A stretch of DNA of 64,000 nt from Alphaproteobacteria bacterium (GCA_015062305.1 SUUX01000004.1:1-64000); one strand, 5' to 3'; counted from the stretch's first letter, positions 23,637 to 32,193 are shown. Notes: generated by a model not told the origin, from the letters alone. Translations and numbers: made by a program.

Positions 23637-24947
23637 ATGCTACCACAAGAAGTCATCCGTCGCAAACGCAACAAACAAGCACTTTCTGCAGAAGAAATAC
23701 AGTTTTTTATCAAAGGAGTAACCGATGGTAGCATTGTAGATGCACAAGCTGCAGCCCTAACAATGGCCATTTTTCTAAACGGTATGAACACAGAAGAAAC
23801 CACAATACTCACCCAATCCATGAGAGATTCCGGCGATGTTTTAAAATGGACAGATGTTGATGGTCCCATTGTCGACAAACATTCTTCCGGTGGAGTGGGC
23901 GACAAAATTAGTCTAATGCTAGCTCCAATGCTGGCAGCTTGTGGCGCTTATGTTCCGATGATATCCGGACGAGGCCTAGGACACACCGGTGGCACTCTCG
24001 ATAAGTTCGATTCCATCCCTGGTTATCAAACTGTCCCAACGAACCAACTCTTCAAAAAAGTTGTTAAAGAAGTTGGTTGTGCCATCATTGGGCAAACCGG
24101 CAACCTTGCTCCCGCAGACAAAAAAATATACGCCATCCGTGATGTATGTGCATCGGTAGAATCAATAGAACTCATTACAGCCTCTATTCTTTCCAAAAAA
24201 CTTGCCGCCGGTCTTGATTGTTTGGTCATGGATCTAAAATGTGGCAATGGAGCATTCATGGAAAGCATAGAAAGAGCTCAATCTCTGGCTCGTTCAATTG
24301 TCAACGTTGCCAATGCTGCCGGCTGCAAAACAAATGCTGTTCTAACAGACATGAATCAAGTACTTGGCCACTCTGCAGGCAATGCTGTAGAAGTACAGGA
24401 AGCCGTAGATTTCCTCAAAGGTATCAACGTCGATTCGAGACTACATATCATAACCCTAGAACTTTGTTCAGAACTTCTTGTTTCTGCTCAAATATGCAAT
24501 AATTTGAAAGAAGCCAAAAACAAACTGCAGAGAGTTCTAGACACAGGCCTTGCCCTTGAAAAATTTGCACAAATGATATCAGCATTAGGCGGGCCATCAG
24601 ATTTTTGTGAAAAAGCAAACCAATATCTGCCTCAAGCACCAATAATCCGTCCGGTATATCCTCAGCAATCTGGCTTTGTTCATAGCATGGATACCCGAGG
24701 TATTGGCCTAAGCATCATAGAGCTAAAAGGCGGTCGCACAACACCAGACCAAAAACTAGACTACTCAACTGGTTACACACAATTCTGCCAAATCGGCCAA
24801 CAGATAGATACACAAACTCCTCTGGCTTTTGTACACGCTGCCTCTGAAGAGCAATTTGCTAAAGCCGCAGACAACCTACAAAAATTAATAACAATCACCG
24901 ATAAAGCTCCACAATCTTTTCCGGACATTATCGAAAAAATATCATAA
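23637..24947 (+). CDS. deoA: Thymidine phosphorylase
   Basis: The 436-residue pyrimidine phosphorylase has DKHSSGGVGDKISL (phosphate site), SGRGLGHTGGTLDK, ASILSKKLAAG and LDCLVMDLKCGNGAFM, with the C-terminal alpha/beta domain intact. It cleaves thymidine and deoxyuridine to base and deoxyribose-1-phosphate. It is last in the cdd-punA-deoC-deoA operon; the mutase DeoB that links these sugars to DeoC is encoded at 34077-35279. The terminator at 24951 supports the operon end. Confidence 0.95.
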   Translation: MLPQEVIRRKRNKQALSAEEIQFFIKGVTDGSIVDAQAAALTMAIFLNGMNTEETTILTQSMRDSGDVLKWTDVDGPIVDKHSSGGVGDKISLMLAPMLAACGAYVPMISGRGLGHTGGTLDKFDSIPGYQTVPTNQLFKKVVKEVGCAIIGQTGNLAPADKKIYAIRDVCASVESIELITASILSKKLAAGLDCLVMDLKCGNGAFMESIERAQSLARSIVNVANAAGCKTNAVLTDMNQVLGHSAGNAVEVQEAVDFLKGINVDSRLHIITLELCSELLVSAQICNNLKEAKNKLQRVLDTGLALEKFAQMISALGGPSDFCEKANQYLPQAPIIRPVYPQQSGFVHSMDTRGIGLSIIELKGGRTTPDQKLDYSTGYTQFCQIGQQIDTQTPLAFVHAASEEQFAKAADNLQKLITITDKAPQSFPDIIEKIS

Positions 24948-24950
24948 AAA

Positions 24951-24982
24951 AAGCCGTCGAAATCATTCGACGGTCTTTTTTC
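24951..24982 (+). terminator. Terminator of the nucleoside operon
   Basis: CCGTCGAA / TTCGACGG (24954-24973) is followed by a T-run. It stands between deoA (+) and the convergent hypothetical gene ending at 24991. Confidence 0.85.
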
Positions 24983-24990
24983 TTAACTGT

Positions 24991-25512
24991 CTACAACAAC
25001 CCGTTGTCTGCAAACAAAGCATGAAACTTATCACCTTTGTTCCAAAGATACTTATATGCCTCAACATATTTTCTCTCTTCCTCCAGATTCTGCACCGAAA
25101 TCGTGTTTAGCGCCTTACAGATTGCCAAAGCCTGGCGTTGGATATCCTCAACAGGAGCCTCTTTCAACAGCACCAGTGCCATCAAAGCATGCTTAGCTGT
25201 CAAACCATCTTTGGCTTTCATTTGCGCTCTTTGCAAATATTTTACAAAAAGCTCTGCATTCTCCTTAATAGGCACATGAGCCAATGTCGGGTAATCCGGA
25301 TCACGCATATTCAACTGTTTGAGCACCCAATCACAAATCTCTACGCATCTGAGCGGATCAAACTCTGAGTAGACATCAAACAATTCCTTCAACCTTAACA
25401 CAAACTCGTGCTTCTCTGCTACGTTTGTTATCGGATTGATAGTTACTGTGTTCTCCATCTGTGGCCAAGGAAACTGTCTCTCCATCTGGGCCATAAAATT
25501 TTTCATATCCAT
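24991..25512 (-). CDS. Hypothetical helical protein, 173 aa
   Basis: This all-alpha soluble protein has no family I recognise. It starts MDMKNFMAQMERQFPWPQM and contains several amphipathic helices rich in Leu, Lys and Glu (ELFVKYLQRAQMKAKDG, ALMALVLLKEA). It has no signal peptide or membrane segment. It lies next to the larger hypothetical gene at 25597-27045 in the same direction, with a terminator between them, so it has its own promoter. The leader (ATAATTATATTT before the ATG) has no Shine-Dalgarno, like several orphan genes of this window. Confidence 0.6.
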   Translation of the reverse strand: MDMKNFMAQMERQFPWPQMENTVTINPITNVAEKHEFVLRLKELFDVYSEFDPLRCVEICDWVLKQLNMRDPDYPTLAHVPIKENAELFVKYLQRAQMKAKDGLTAKHALMALVLLKEAPVEDIQRQALAICKALNTISVQNLEEERKYVEAYKYLWNKGDKFHALFADNGLL

Positions 25513-25581
25513 AAATATAATTATTTTAAAAAAAAATTAACTTTCCCTGTCAAAATACCACATTTTAGACAAAACGTCAAC

Positions 25582-25610
25582 AAAAAAAGCTTAGGTCTAA
25601 GACCTAAGCT
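25582..25610 (-). terminator. Terminator overlapping the stop codon of 25597-27045
   Basis: The perfect hairpin AGCTTAGGTC / GACCTAAGCT (25588-25610) is followed on the minus strand by a U-run. The TAG stop at 25597-25599 lies in the hairpin's loop and stem edge, so the last codons are part of the terminator. Confidence 0.85.
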
Positions 25611-27045
25611 CCGAGCGTAGAATATTAAGCACTTTTATTCTCTCTTTATAAGCAGATATCTCAGCATATTGCTGCTCTGCAAACACCGATTTATCTAACT
25701 TCAAGCTCATTACCGTATCCATTAGCTCAGCCTGAAGCACTTGACTTCCAAGCGCAGAATACAAACGCACCATAAACGCTCTGTTACAAATTTTACGCAA
25801 TACATCTGCATCAATCTGTTTCAGTTCTTGGCTTTTCAGCAACCCCAAAGTATGATAAGCCCAATTAGGACCCAAATTCACACCCCAAGCATAAGCTTTT
25901 GCAACAGCCTCTTCAATCAGATCATCAACTTTTTCTTGCAAAAATACATGTTTGTCTCGCACATAAGCAACAGCCAAAATCTCCGGCAAATCAATAGCAC
26001 CTTCCTTGTCCAACTTCTGATAATAAACTGTAACCAAAAACTCAGCCACAACCTCATTATCAAGCTCCGAAAAAGAGGTACAAAAAGCCTCTCTAGTCGG
26101 ATATTTTCCGGCCAATCCAAGCACTATTTTCAGCGCTGCATCTCTATCATTCACAGAAGCCTTTCTCATGCCAACATACAAGGCATTAGCCAAAGATACC
26201 CATCTCCTTTTGCCCAGATTTTTATCATCAAACAATTCATTACAATAACAAACAAAGCTGTCATTAAAATCCTTGTTTGTCAGATAACCTTTTGCAAACA
26301 ACATATTACAAAAATCCAAAACCATGTCCGGATATTTCTGCACAAAAGTTTCTTTTCTCAGAATCTCTGATGGATAAAAAGCAAACCTCTTGCTTGAACA
26401 ATCAACCTGTTGCAGACATTCCAAAAACTTTGCAAACACAGACTTATCTTCTTTTTCCACTGCAATATCATACAGCAAAGCACAAGCCTGCGTGGTTGTC
26501 GGTATTTTTGCATCTTTCAACAAATAAGCTCCCTGCAAAGACCTTGTCTCTGCTTTTAGCATTTGCAACAGTATTATCCAATGTCTGCTATCAACACTTT
26601 GTAACCATATACAAAGCATTGCTTGCAATCTGTTAGAACGCACCGCACATTTCAACGCACAAACAATCTTCAACAGAACAGATAGCTTAGCCTCTTCAAT
26701 TAATTGCACAATTTCTTGGTTCAAGGCTTTGTCATTATCTTCCACCACATGCATCAACTGCATCCACAAAAAAGGCAACTCGTCAACAAACTTTGCCTGT
26801 GTCTGCAACATCTTAGTTAAGCTGACAAAGCGTCCAATCAAAAAGCCATCAAACGGTTTTTGTGACAATTCAGCAGCAAAACTTTGCAAAGTCCCCAGAC
26901 ATCCTGAATTCTCCACAATCAGCTTAGCCACTGCTTCCTCAGTCAAAAAAGCATCTCCATTCAGATATTTGTTCACCGCCACTTTTCTGGCCAAACTTCT
27001 AACCTCAAAATCTTCTGCCCAAAGATAATCTTTATACTTCTCCAT
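25597..27045 (-). CDS. Hypothetical helical-repeat-like protein, 482 aa
   Basis: This large soluble protein is almost entirely helical and contains repeated Leu/Ala-rich helices such as LLKIVCALKCAVRSNRLQAM and LVTVYYQKLDKEGAIDLPEI, which suggest an alpha-solenoid. I see no catalytic motif, signal peptide or membrane segment. The family is unknown and may be specific to this lineage. The leader (TTTATTTATT before the ATG) has no Shine-Dalgarno. Its stop codon sits inside its terminator. Confidence 0.6.
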   Translation of the reverse strand: MEKYKDYLWAEDFEVRSLARKVAVNKYLNGDAFLTEEAVAKLIVENSGCLGTLQSFAAELSQKPFDGFLIGRFVSLTKMLQTQAKFVDELPFLWMQLMHVVEDNDKALNQEIVQLIEEAKLSVLLKIVCALKCAVRSNRLQAMLCIWLQSVDSRHWIILLQMLKAETRSLQGAYLLKDAKIPTTTQACALLYDIAVEKEDKSVFAKFLECLQQVDCSSKRFAFYPSEILRKETFVQKYPDMVLDFCNMLFAKGYLTNKDFNDSFVCYCNELFDDKNLGKRRWVSLANALYVGMRKASVNDRDAALKIVLGLAGKYPTREAFCTSFSELDNEVVAEFLVTVYYQKLDKEGAIDLPEILAVAYVRDKHVFLQEKVDDLIEEAVAKAYAWGVNLGPNWAYHTLGLLKSQELKQIDADVLRKICNRAFMVRLYSALGSQVLQAELMDTVMSLKLDKSVFAEQQYAEISAYKERIKVLNILRSELRS

Positions 27046-27122
27046 AATAAATAAAAATTAATAAGATTTAACAATAATACAAATTTGCCAAAGTTTAACC
27101 ACCAACGCCTTAAAAAGTCAAC

Positions 27123-27148
27123 AAAAAACAGCCCGAAGGCTGTTTTTT
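27123..27148 (-). terminator. Terminator of tolB
   Basis: ACAGCC-CGAA-GGCTGT (27128-27143) is flanked by A- and T-runs and could work in both directions. It lies 25 bp after the tolB stop. Confidence 0.8.
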
Positions 27149-27172
27149 AATATTAGTTTCGCACGGCTATCA

Positions 27173-28495
27173 TCACGGCAACAACGGAGACCACGCTGGG
27201 TCACTTCCATCTGCCGGAGTAATAATTTGCCGTTCATTATACCCAGTCAAATCAATAGAGTACAACTTCACCGGAGCAGTAGATCTTCTACCTCCCTGTT
27301 CCTGTCTAAAATACATCAACACACGCCCATTTGGTGACCAAGTTGGTCCCTCCACCAAATAACCGCTAGCCAACAATCGTTCGCCACTTCCGTCCGGATA
27401 CATCACGCCAATATAGAATTGTCCTCCTGCCATTTTTGTAAAAGCAATATAGTCTCCTCTTGGTGACCATACCGGGGTAGCATAGCGCCCCGTACCAAAA
27501 CTAATTCTATGAACATTGCTACCATCTGCATCCATCACATAAAGCTGCTGATTTCCACCTCTATCAGAGTTAAACACAATCTGACTTCCATCGGGAGAAT
27601 AGCTTGGAGATGTATCAATTGCGCCTCCCCATGTCAATTGTTTGCTTGTGCGTTTATTTAAATCCATCTCATAAATATTGGTTTTTCCTTTAGTAGCATA
27701 GCTCAACAACACCTTAGAGCTATCTGGTGAAAACCTCGGAGCAAATGTCATCCCCGGAAAATTCCCAAGCAATGTCTGTTTTCCTGTTTCAATATCCAAA
27801 ATATACACTCTGGGAGTATCTCCACTATAAGACATATATGTAATTTTTTGCAGATTCGGAGAAAAACGTGGGGTCAAAGCCATTGCCGCACCCGATGTCA
27901 AAAACTTATGATTCTCGCCATCTTGATCCATAATTGCCAAACGTTTAATTCTCTTTGTTGCCGGCCCCGTCTCTGACACATAGACAATTCTCGTATCAAA
28001 ATATCCTTTTTCTCCGGTCAATCTTTCATAAATAGCATCGGCCATCACATGGGCAACTCTACGCCAATTATCCTTTGTTGTAGTAAAAGACTGCCCTTTC
28101 ATTTGGGTTTCCGTATACACATCCCAAAGCCTAAATTCCACACGCAAATTATTAGAATCAACTTCCACCACAGAGCTTTGAATCAAAGCCTGAGCATTAA
28201 GAGCCTTCCAATCAATAAACACCGGCTCTTCATCCATAGATTTAAATTCCTGAATATAGCTACGTTCATTAATAATACTAAACAAGCCGGATCTTTCCAA
28301 ATCAGCAATTACCACATCTCTAATTTGGCTTGCATAGCGCCCCACAAAAAAACCATTATGTATCATCTCCGGAAAAGCCACCGGCATAGGCTCCCTCATA
28401 GCACCGGATACATCGATTCGTAATTCTGCCTTTGCTGTTGCAGACCACGCCAAACACCCAAAAACTAAAGCCAACAAACGCAACTTCATTTTCAT
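27173..28495 (-). CDS. tolB: Tol-Pal system periplasmic beta-propeller TolB
   Basis: The 440-residue protein has a signal peptide ([18 protein letters not shown], cleavage likely after ATAKA), a TolB N-terminal domain ([22 protein letters not shown]) and a six-bladed propeller with repeats like [20 protein letters not shown] and [12 protein letters not shown]. It links the Tol inner-membrane proteins to Pal during outer-membrane constriction. The ATG at 28495 has AGGAAAG just upstream; a longer frame to 28540 lacks this. No tolQRA or pal is present here, so tolB is separated from its usual partners. It is divergent from ruvX. Confidence 0.93.
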   Translation of the reverse strand: MKMKLRLLALVFGCLAWSATAKAELRIDVSGAMREPMPVAFPEMIHNGFFVGRYASQIRDVVIADLERSGLFSIINERSYIQEFKSMDEEPVFIDWKALNAQALIQSSVVEVDSNNLRVEFRLWDVYTETQMKGQSFTTTKDNWRRVAHVMADAIYERLTGEKGYFDTRIVYVSETGPATKRIKRLAIMDQDGENHKFLTSGAAMALTPRFSPNLQKITYMSYSGDTPRVYILDIETGKQTLLGNFPGMTFAPRFSPDSSKVLLSYATKGKTNIYEMDLNKRTSKQLTWGGAIDTSPSYSPDGSQIVFNSDRGGNQQLYVMDADGSNVHRISFGTGRYATPVWSPRGDYIAFTKMAGGQFYIGVMYPDGSGERLLASGYLVEGPTWSPNGRVLMYFRQEQGGRRSTAPVKLYSIDLTGYNERQIITPADGSDPAWSPLLP

Positions 28496-28602
28496 TTCTT
28501 TCCTCAAAATCAAATTTTTATTCTTCAAAATTGTAAACAAAGATTCTTAAAATTCAATTAGCAATCTTGACTTTTAAGCTATCAATTAGTTAAAATACCC
28601 TC

Positions 28603-29061
28603 ATGACACTACAAGAATTCAAAAACATCATAAAACCCCGCAGCGCCATAATCGGTTTTGACTATGGTGAACGCCGGCTTGGTGTTGCTTCATCAGACCT
28701 CATGTGGATGATTGCCACATCTCAAAAAACCATTTTTCGCACCTCTTGGGCTGCAGATATCAAACAGATTCAAGACCTTGTTCACCAAAAAGAAGCCGGC
28801 GGTTTCATCTATGGATTACCGCTACAAATGGATGGCTCAGAAGGTGCCACAGCTGAGGCTGTTCGCAAATTTGCCGAAAAACTATATCAACACATACCGC
28901 TTCCCTACACTTTTTGGGATGAGCGACTATCATCAAGAGCCATGGAAAATTTTCTTATTAAAGAAGTAGATATGTCTCGCTCCAAACGCAAACAAGTTTT
29001 AGACAGTTCTTCTGCCGCCTACATATTGCAAGGCGCCTTAGATGCCCTTCAACGAATATAA
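28603..29061 (+). CDS. ruvX: Putative pre-16S rRNA nuclease (YqgF/RuvX)
   Basis: The 152-residue RNase H-fold protein has IIGFDYGERRLGVA (first acidic site), GGFIYGLPLQMDGSEG, DERLSSRA and a terminal acidic site in VLDSSSAAYIL. The family trims 16S rRNA precursors and was first annotated as a Holliday junction resolvase. It is divergent from tolB. The flagellin gene ends 30 bp downstream on the opposite strand. Confidence 0.92.
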   Translation: MTLQEFKNIIKPRSAIIGFDYGERRLGVASSDLMWMIATSQKTIFRTSWAADIKQIQDLVHQKEAGGFIYGLPLQMDGSEGATAEAVRKFAEKLYQHIPLPYTFWDERLSSRAMENFLIKEVDMSRSKRKQVLDSSSAAYILQGALDALQRI

Positions 29062-29090
29062 CCCCTTTTTTACCTATTTCCTCTATTGCC

Positions 29091-31157
29091 TTAAAACAAC
29101 TTCAACACACCTTGAGAAGCTTGTGACGCCAGTGATAAGGCATTAATCGCCAATTGTTGACGAGTTTGCAAAGCCAGCATATTGGCAGATTCTTCATTCA
29201 TATCCGCCAACGTGAGTTTATCGGCACCCTCGGTAAGAATATTTATCAAATTCTCGGTAAAATCTTGCCTGTTCATCACAATACTATAATTATTACCAAG
29301 CTCTCCGGCAAATGCACGCAATTGACCAATTGCTGATGTCAGTTCTCCTATTGAGCGAGAAATATCCTCAACCGTTGCCCATTCTGTTGTAGTTAGTCCG
29401 ATATTTGCGGCAGAAATGTCTTTGCCAACCACATCAATAAAAGCACTGCCATCTTCATTAAATTTGATTTTTAATGTTTCATTTTTGAGCAAGTTTACAC
29501 CCTTATATTTGGCGTCATCAATCAAATCATCATATTGGCTCAAAATCTTTTGATATTGGCTGATATCATAACCATCAGCCGGAGTTTCACCGCCTCCGAC
29601 ATCTCGACGTAGACTAAAGGCAACCGGATTCTCACTGCCACCAACCGTGATGGTGCTAAATGTTCCCCAATCATCTCCCATAAAATTATCCATACCGGAG
29701 ATATCTGTGTCATAACCGCCCCATTCTATATCCCCTAAGCTTTTTAGGCTCATTAATTTGGCAGAAGAACCATCTTCAGAAAGACTGACGATAACACCAA
29801 CTGCGGTTTTGCTACCTTTATAGGCGTCATAATCATCGGCACTGCTGTAGGTGAAATCTGCATACATAATATCGCCGATTTGTGGGGCAGCATTGCTGCC
29901 ATCGGCAGACTTTGCTCCACCATCGGTAAAACAATTTTCTAAAAGCTGGAAACTACGAACTGAAAAGGCACTACCCTTATAGCCGTCGCTACGATGACCA
30001 TTAGTGGGATCGAGCTTCCAAGAATTGAGGTAGCTTCCCTCAGAAGACGACCAAATGAAAGAAGCTAATTGCTCAGCATCACTGCCCATTTTACCTAAAG
30101 CTGTATTTATGGTGTTGAAATGCTCTGCATCAGCTCCTGCTGTTCCCCAATAATAACTATCTGATATCTGTGTTGTATCCGTGCCATACAAGCCATCTGC
30201 CAATTCTCCTATAGATGGCAAATACCAGGTGCCTTTACCAAAATTGGCATCTTTTTCGCTAACAACATAATAGTTATATGCCGCATCTGCCGCCGGTGTA
30301 TCAACAGTTGTTTGAGTAACCAACAATTTGGTGTTCATCTCTCCATCATAAATCGTGGCCGCATCAGCATTAAACACCTTGCGTGCCAACTCTCCATTGG
30401 TAGAAATATTTTTGGCAGTATCCAATGTTATTTGTGAGCTTCCCTCTGCAACCACTCCATGCACATAGTCACCGCTGGTTTTGATTGTAATATCGCTCAA
30501 AATAATTTCGGCACCATTGCTAGCCAAAATAGCTCCGGTTGAACTATAAATTGCTCCATTTGTTGATGTATAATCCAGCTCAATATTTGATACTTCTACA
30601 CCGGTGCCAGTAAATTTGAGCAAATTGTCGCCACCACTATAACTTATTTTATTTCCATTACCATTTATGATAATATCACTGGTGTCAATTTCTAATGGTG
30701 CATCCAAGGTCAAATCATCGGCAAGCACCAATTTGGTTGCGCCATTGGTTATCATTTGTTTGATATCATCAGCACTGGCTCCGGCTGAGATAACCTCATA
30801 ACCATCATCAATAAAATCTTGCAATTTGTCTTCTTTGGACAAAGAATTTCCACTTTCATCAAGAACTTGAGTTGCTACCGCTTTGGCTTGCTCCAAAAAA
30901 GAGGTGGCGGTTTCAATTGCGGTGGTGGCAGCCTTGATGGTCTGAATTCCTTGCCCCATAGAGTCAAGCAGGGCATCTAGGTCACTGGCTCTGTTGTTCA
31001 AAGAACGTGCTGTATAAAAAGAAGAGGGATTGTCGATGGCTGAATTGACCTTTTTGCCGGTGGACAGACGTTCTTGGGTCAAATCCATCAGGCTATTGGT
31101 CTTTTGCAAGCTCAGCAAATTGCTGCGCATGCTTGCTGTCAAACTAATCTTTGCCAT
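29091..31157 (-). CDS. Chimeric flagellin with beta-helix and hypervariable lectin domain (copy 1)
   Basis: The 688-residue protein has flagellin D0/D1 ends: residues 1-100 (MAKISLTASMRSNLLSLQ, RLSTGKKVNSAIDNP) and the last 110 (ISRSIGELTSAIGQLRAFAG, LALQTRQQLAINALSLASQA). Between them lie a beta-helix-like stretch (about 115-265, repeated IIINGNGNKISYSG-type strands) and a DUF1566-like C-type-lectin region with GKGTWYLPSIGEL, IWSSSE and FSVRSFQLLENC. A further segment (GDIMYADFTYS, KTAVGVIVSL) resembles the part that usually precedes WYLP in such lectins. Ordinary flagellins have nothing like this centre. Compared with copy 2 (56285-58366) the ends are nearly identical while the stretch after WSSSEG is hypervariable (29967-30035). 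It is probably exported and displayed on a filament; no other flagellar gene is present. Confidence 0.9.
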   Translation of the reverse strand: MAKISLTASMRSNLLSLQKTNSLMDLTQERLSTGKKVNSAIDNPSSFYTARSLNNRASDLDALLDSMGQGIQTIKAATTAIETATSFLEQAKAVATQVLDESGNSLSKEDKLQDFIDDGYEVISAGASADDIKQMITNGATKLVLADDLTLDAPLEIDTSDIIINGNGNKISYSGGDNLLKFTGTGVEVSNIELDYTSTNGAIYSSTGAILASNGAEIILSDITIKTSGDYVHGVVAEGSSQITLDTAKNISTNGELARKVFNADAATIYDGEMNTKLLVTQTTVDTPAADAAYNYYVVSEKDANFGKGTWYLPSIGELADGLYGTDTTQISDSYYWGTAGADAEHFNTINTALGKMGSDAEQLASFIWSSSEGSYLNSWKLDPTNGHRSDGYKGSAFSVRSFQLLENCFTDGGAKSADGSNAAPQIGDIMYADFTYSSADDYDAYKGSKTAVGVIVSLSEDGSSAKLMSLKSLGDIEWGGYDTDISGMDNFMGDDWGTFSTITVGGSENPVAFSLRRDVGGGETPADGYDISQYQKILSQYDDLIDDAKYKGVNLLKNETLKIKFNEDGSAFIDVVGKDISAANIGLTTTEWATVEDISRSIGELTSAIGQLRAFAGELGNNYSIVMNRQDFTENLINILTEGADKLTLADMNEESANMLALQTRQQLAINALSLASQASQGVLKLF
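29967..30035 (-). other. Hypervariable region of flagellin copy 1 (DGR-like VR)
   Basis: This 69-nt, 23-codon stretch follows the WSSSEG codons and precedes FSVRS. Against the same stretch in copy 2, 15 codons differ and 8 are identical. Pairs include AGC/TAC, TAC/AAC, CTC/GAC, AAT/CGT, ACT/GAT, CAT/AAT, GGT/AAT and AGT/GAT. Of 23 base changes, 12 are at codon position 1, 10 at position 2 and 1 at position 3. Twenty have A in at least one copy. The 54 nt on the 3' side (29910-29963) and 18 nt on the 5' side (30036-30053) are identical in both copies. This matches adenine-specific mutagenesis of AAC/AAT-rich template codons. Diversifying selection is the alternative. Confidence 0.7.
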
Positions 31158-31247
31158 CTATCTTTCTTTGAAAAAAACTAATTTCTTGTATATTACATTA
31201 TATATAGTGATGAACAAACATCTTTTGAACCTCTGTGGATAAGATAT
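31158..31247 (-). repeat. 90-bp upstream repeat of flagellin copy 1
   Basis: The 90 bp before the start codon are identical to 58367-58456 before copy 2. The segment should hold the shared promoter and leader: a possible TTCAAA / TATATA pair with 17-bp spacing, read on the minus strand, and an AAAGAAAG near the ATG. It also contains a perfect 9-bp DnaA-box match (TGTGGATAA, 31234-31242). Sequence identity ends exactly at the repeat edge. Confidence 0.75.
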
Positions 31248-31354
31248 AACTCTTCTATCTATAACCCTGTTATTTGTTTTTTCAGAAGATTATATAAAAT
31301 TATCATCTGTAATATTGCAGAACATTGCAAATCATTATTTAGAAGAGGTATCAA

Positions 31355-31561
31355 ATGTCAATAGGCACTGTCAAATGGTATAATGCCAAAAAAGGATATG
31401 GTTTCATCATTCCCGAACTTGGCGGCAGAGATGTGTTTGTTCATATCTCCCAACTTCAAAAAGCCGGCATTCATCAACTAAAAGACGGCCAGCGCATAAA
31501 ATATGATCTCTATGCAGACAACATCGGCAGAGCCGCCGCTGGCAACCTAAAACTAATCTAA
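31355..31561 (+). CDS. Cold-shock domain protein
   Basis: The 68-residue CspA-family protein has TVKWYNAKKGYGFI (RNP1) and DVFVHISQLQKAG (RNP2), the single-strand nucleic-acid-binding face of the fold. It acts as an RNA chaperone, typically for translation under cold or stationary stress. An AGAGG Shine-Dalgarno precedes the ATG. The last beta strand is short (GNLKLI). A GC-rich terminator follows. Confidence 0.93.
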   Translation: MSIGTVKWYNAKKGYGFIIPELGGRDVFVHISQLQKAGIHQLKDGQRIKYDLYADNIGRAAAGNLKLI

Positions 31562-31568
31562 AAGAAAA

Positions 31569-31590
31569 CCCCGCTAATGCGGGGCTTCCT
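31569..31590. terminator. Terminator between csp and GNAT gene
   Basis: CCCCGC-TAAT-GCGGGG (31570-31584) has A-rich sequence on the left and T-rich sequence on the right, so it suits both convergent genes. Confidence 0.75.
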
Positions 31591-31591
31591 T

Positions 31592-32029
31592 TTACAAATC
31601 TTTTATCATCTTTGCAAAGGTCAATCCTTGTTCTTCAAAAATATCACCTTCTTGTCTAAAACCACATTTTTCATAAAAATGCACCGCTGTTAATCTGGCA
31701 TGCATAATCATTTTAGTATATCCGACTTCTCTAGCACATTTCTCTGCATATTGCACCATAGATCTTCCGATTCCTTCTCGCTGATACCTGGTTTCAACCG
31801 CAACTTCCATCAATCTTACGGTTTCATTATCTACCGGAGCCAACATCAAGCCCCCCACCAGTCTATCATCCAAAGCTTCTATACAACCAATATGCAAATA
31901 ATTCATCTCATTTGCTCGGTGTGCATCCAAAAACTTTAGCCCCAAAGGCTCAAGCAAAATCTTATATCTAAGTTCCACCAGCTCATCATAACGTGTTGAA
32001 CCAAAATCAATGTCTATCATTTTTCTCAT
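31592..32029 (-). CDS. GNAT-family N-acetyltransferase
   Basis: The 145-residue GNAT protein has a strand LMEVAVETRYQREGIGRSMVQ carrying the acetyl-CoA motif R-x-x-G-I-G, followed by MIMHARLTAVHFYEKCGF with the conserved Y-E-K-C-G-F. An N-terminal basic/hydrophobic helix (RYKILLEPLGL) is as in the ElaA-like and related small GNATs. The acceptor substrate is unknown. AGGAG lies 9 nt before the ATG at 32029. Its terminator is shared with the convergent csp gene. Confidence 0.85.
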   Translation of the reverse strand: MRKMIDIDFGSTRYDELVELRYKILLEPLGLKFLDAHRANEMNYLHIGCIEALDDRLVGGLMLAPVDNETVRLMEVAVETRYQREGIGRSMVQYAEKCAREVGYTKMIMHARLTAVHFYEKCGFRQEGDIFEEQGLTFAKMIKDL

Positions 32030-32193
32030 CAGATTATGCTCCTAATAATAAATATATTACGATTATAGCTCTTTTTATATGCGTTAGTCAATGCATAGAT
32101 ATTAGGTATTACAAATTTAGTGGTTGCGAAATTTAAAATTTCAGCTATTTTCAATACAAAACAAATAAGCATTTACAGGGAATAAACAACAAA

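Noticed and set aside
25741..26370. Open frame of 209 codons on the plus strand
   Set aside because: It is antisense to the 482-aa hypothetical gene and its translation is Ile/His/Gln-rich and domainless. The minus-strand frame is longer and has a matching terminator.
29640..29760. Second hypervariable patch in the flagellins around the WGG(Y) segment
   Set aside because: The two copies differ here too, but silent third-position changes and a six-base indel are mixed in, which fits ordinary divergence rather than A-directed mutagenesis.
31234..31242. Perfect DnaA box as a replication-origin signal
   Set aside because: Only single boxes occur, duplicated with the flagellin leader; there is no cluster of boxes and no dnaA, dnaN or parAB nearby.
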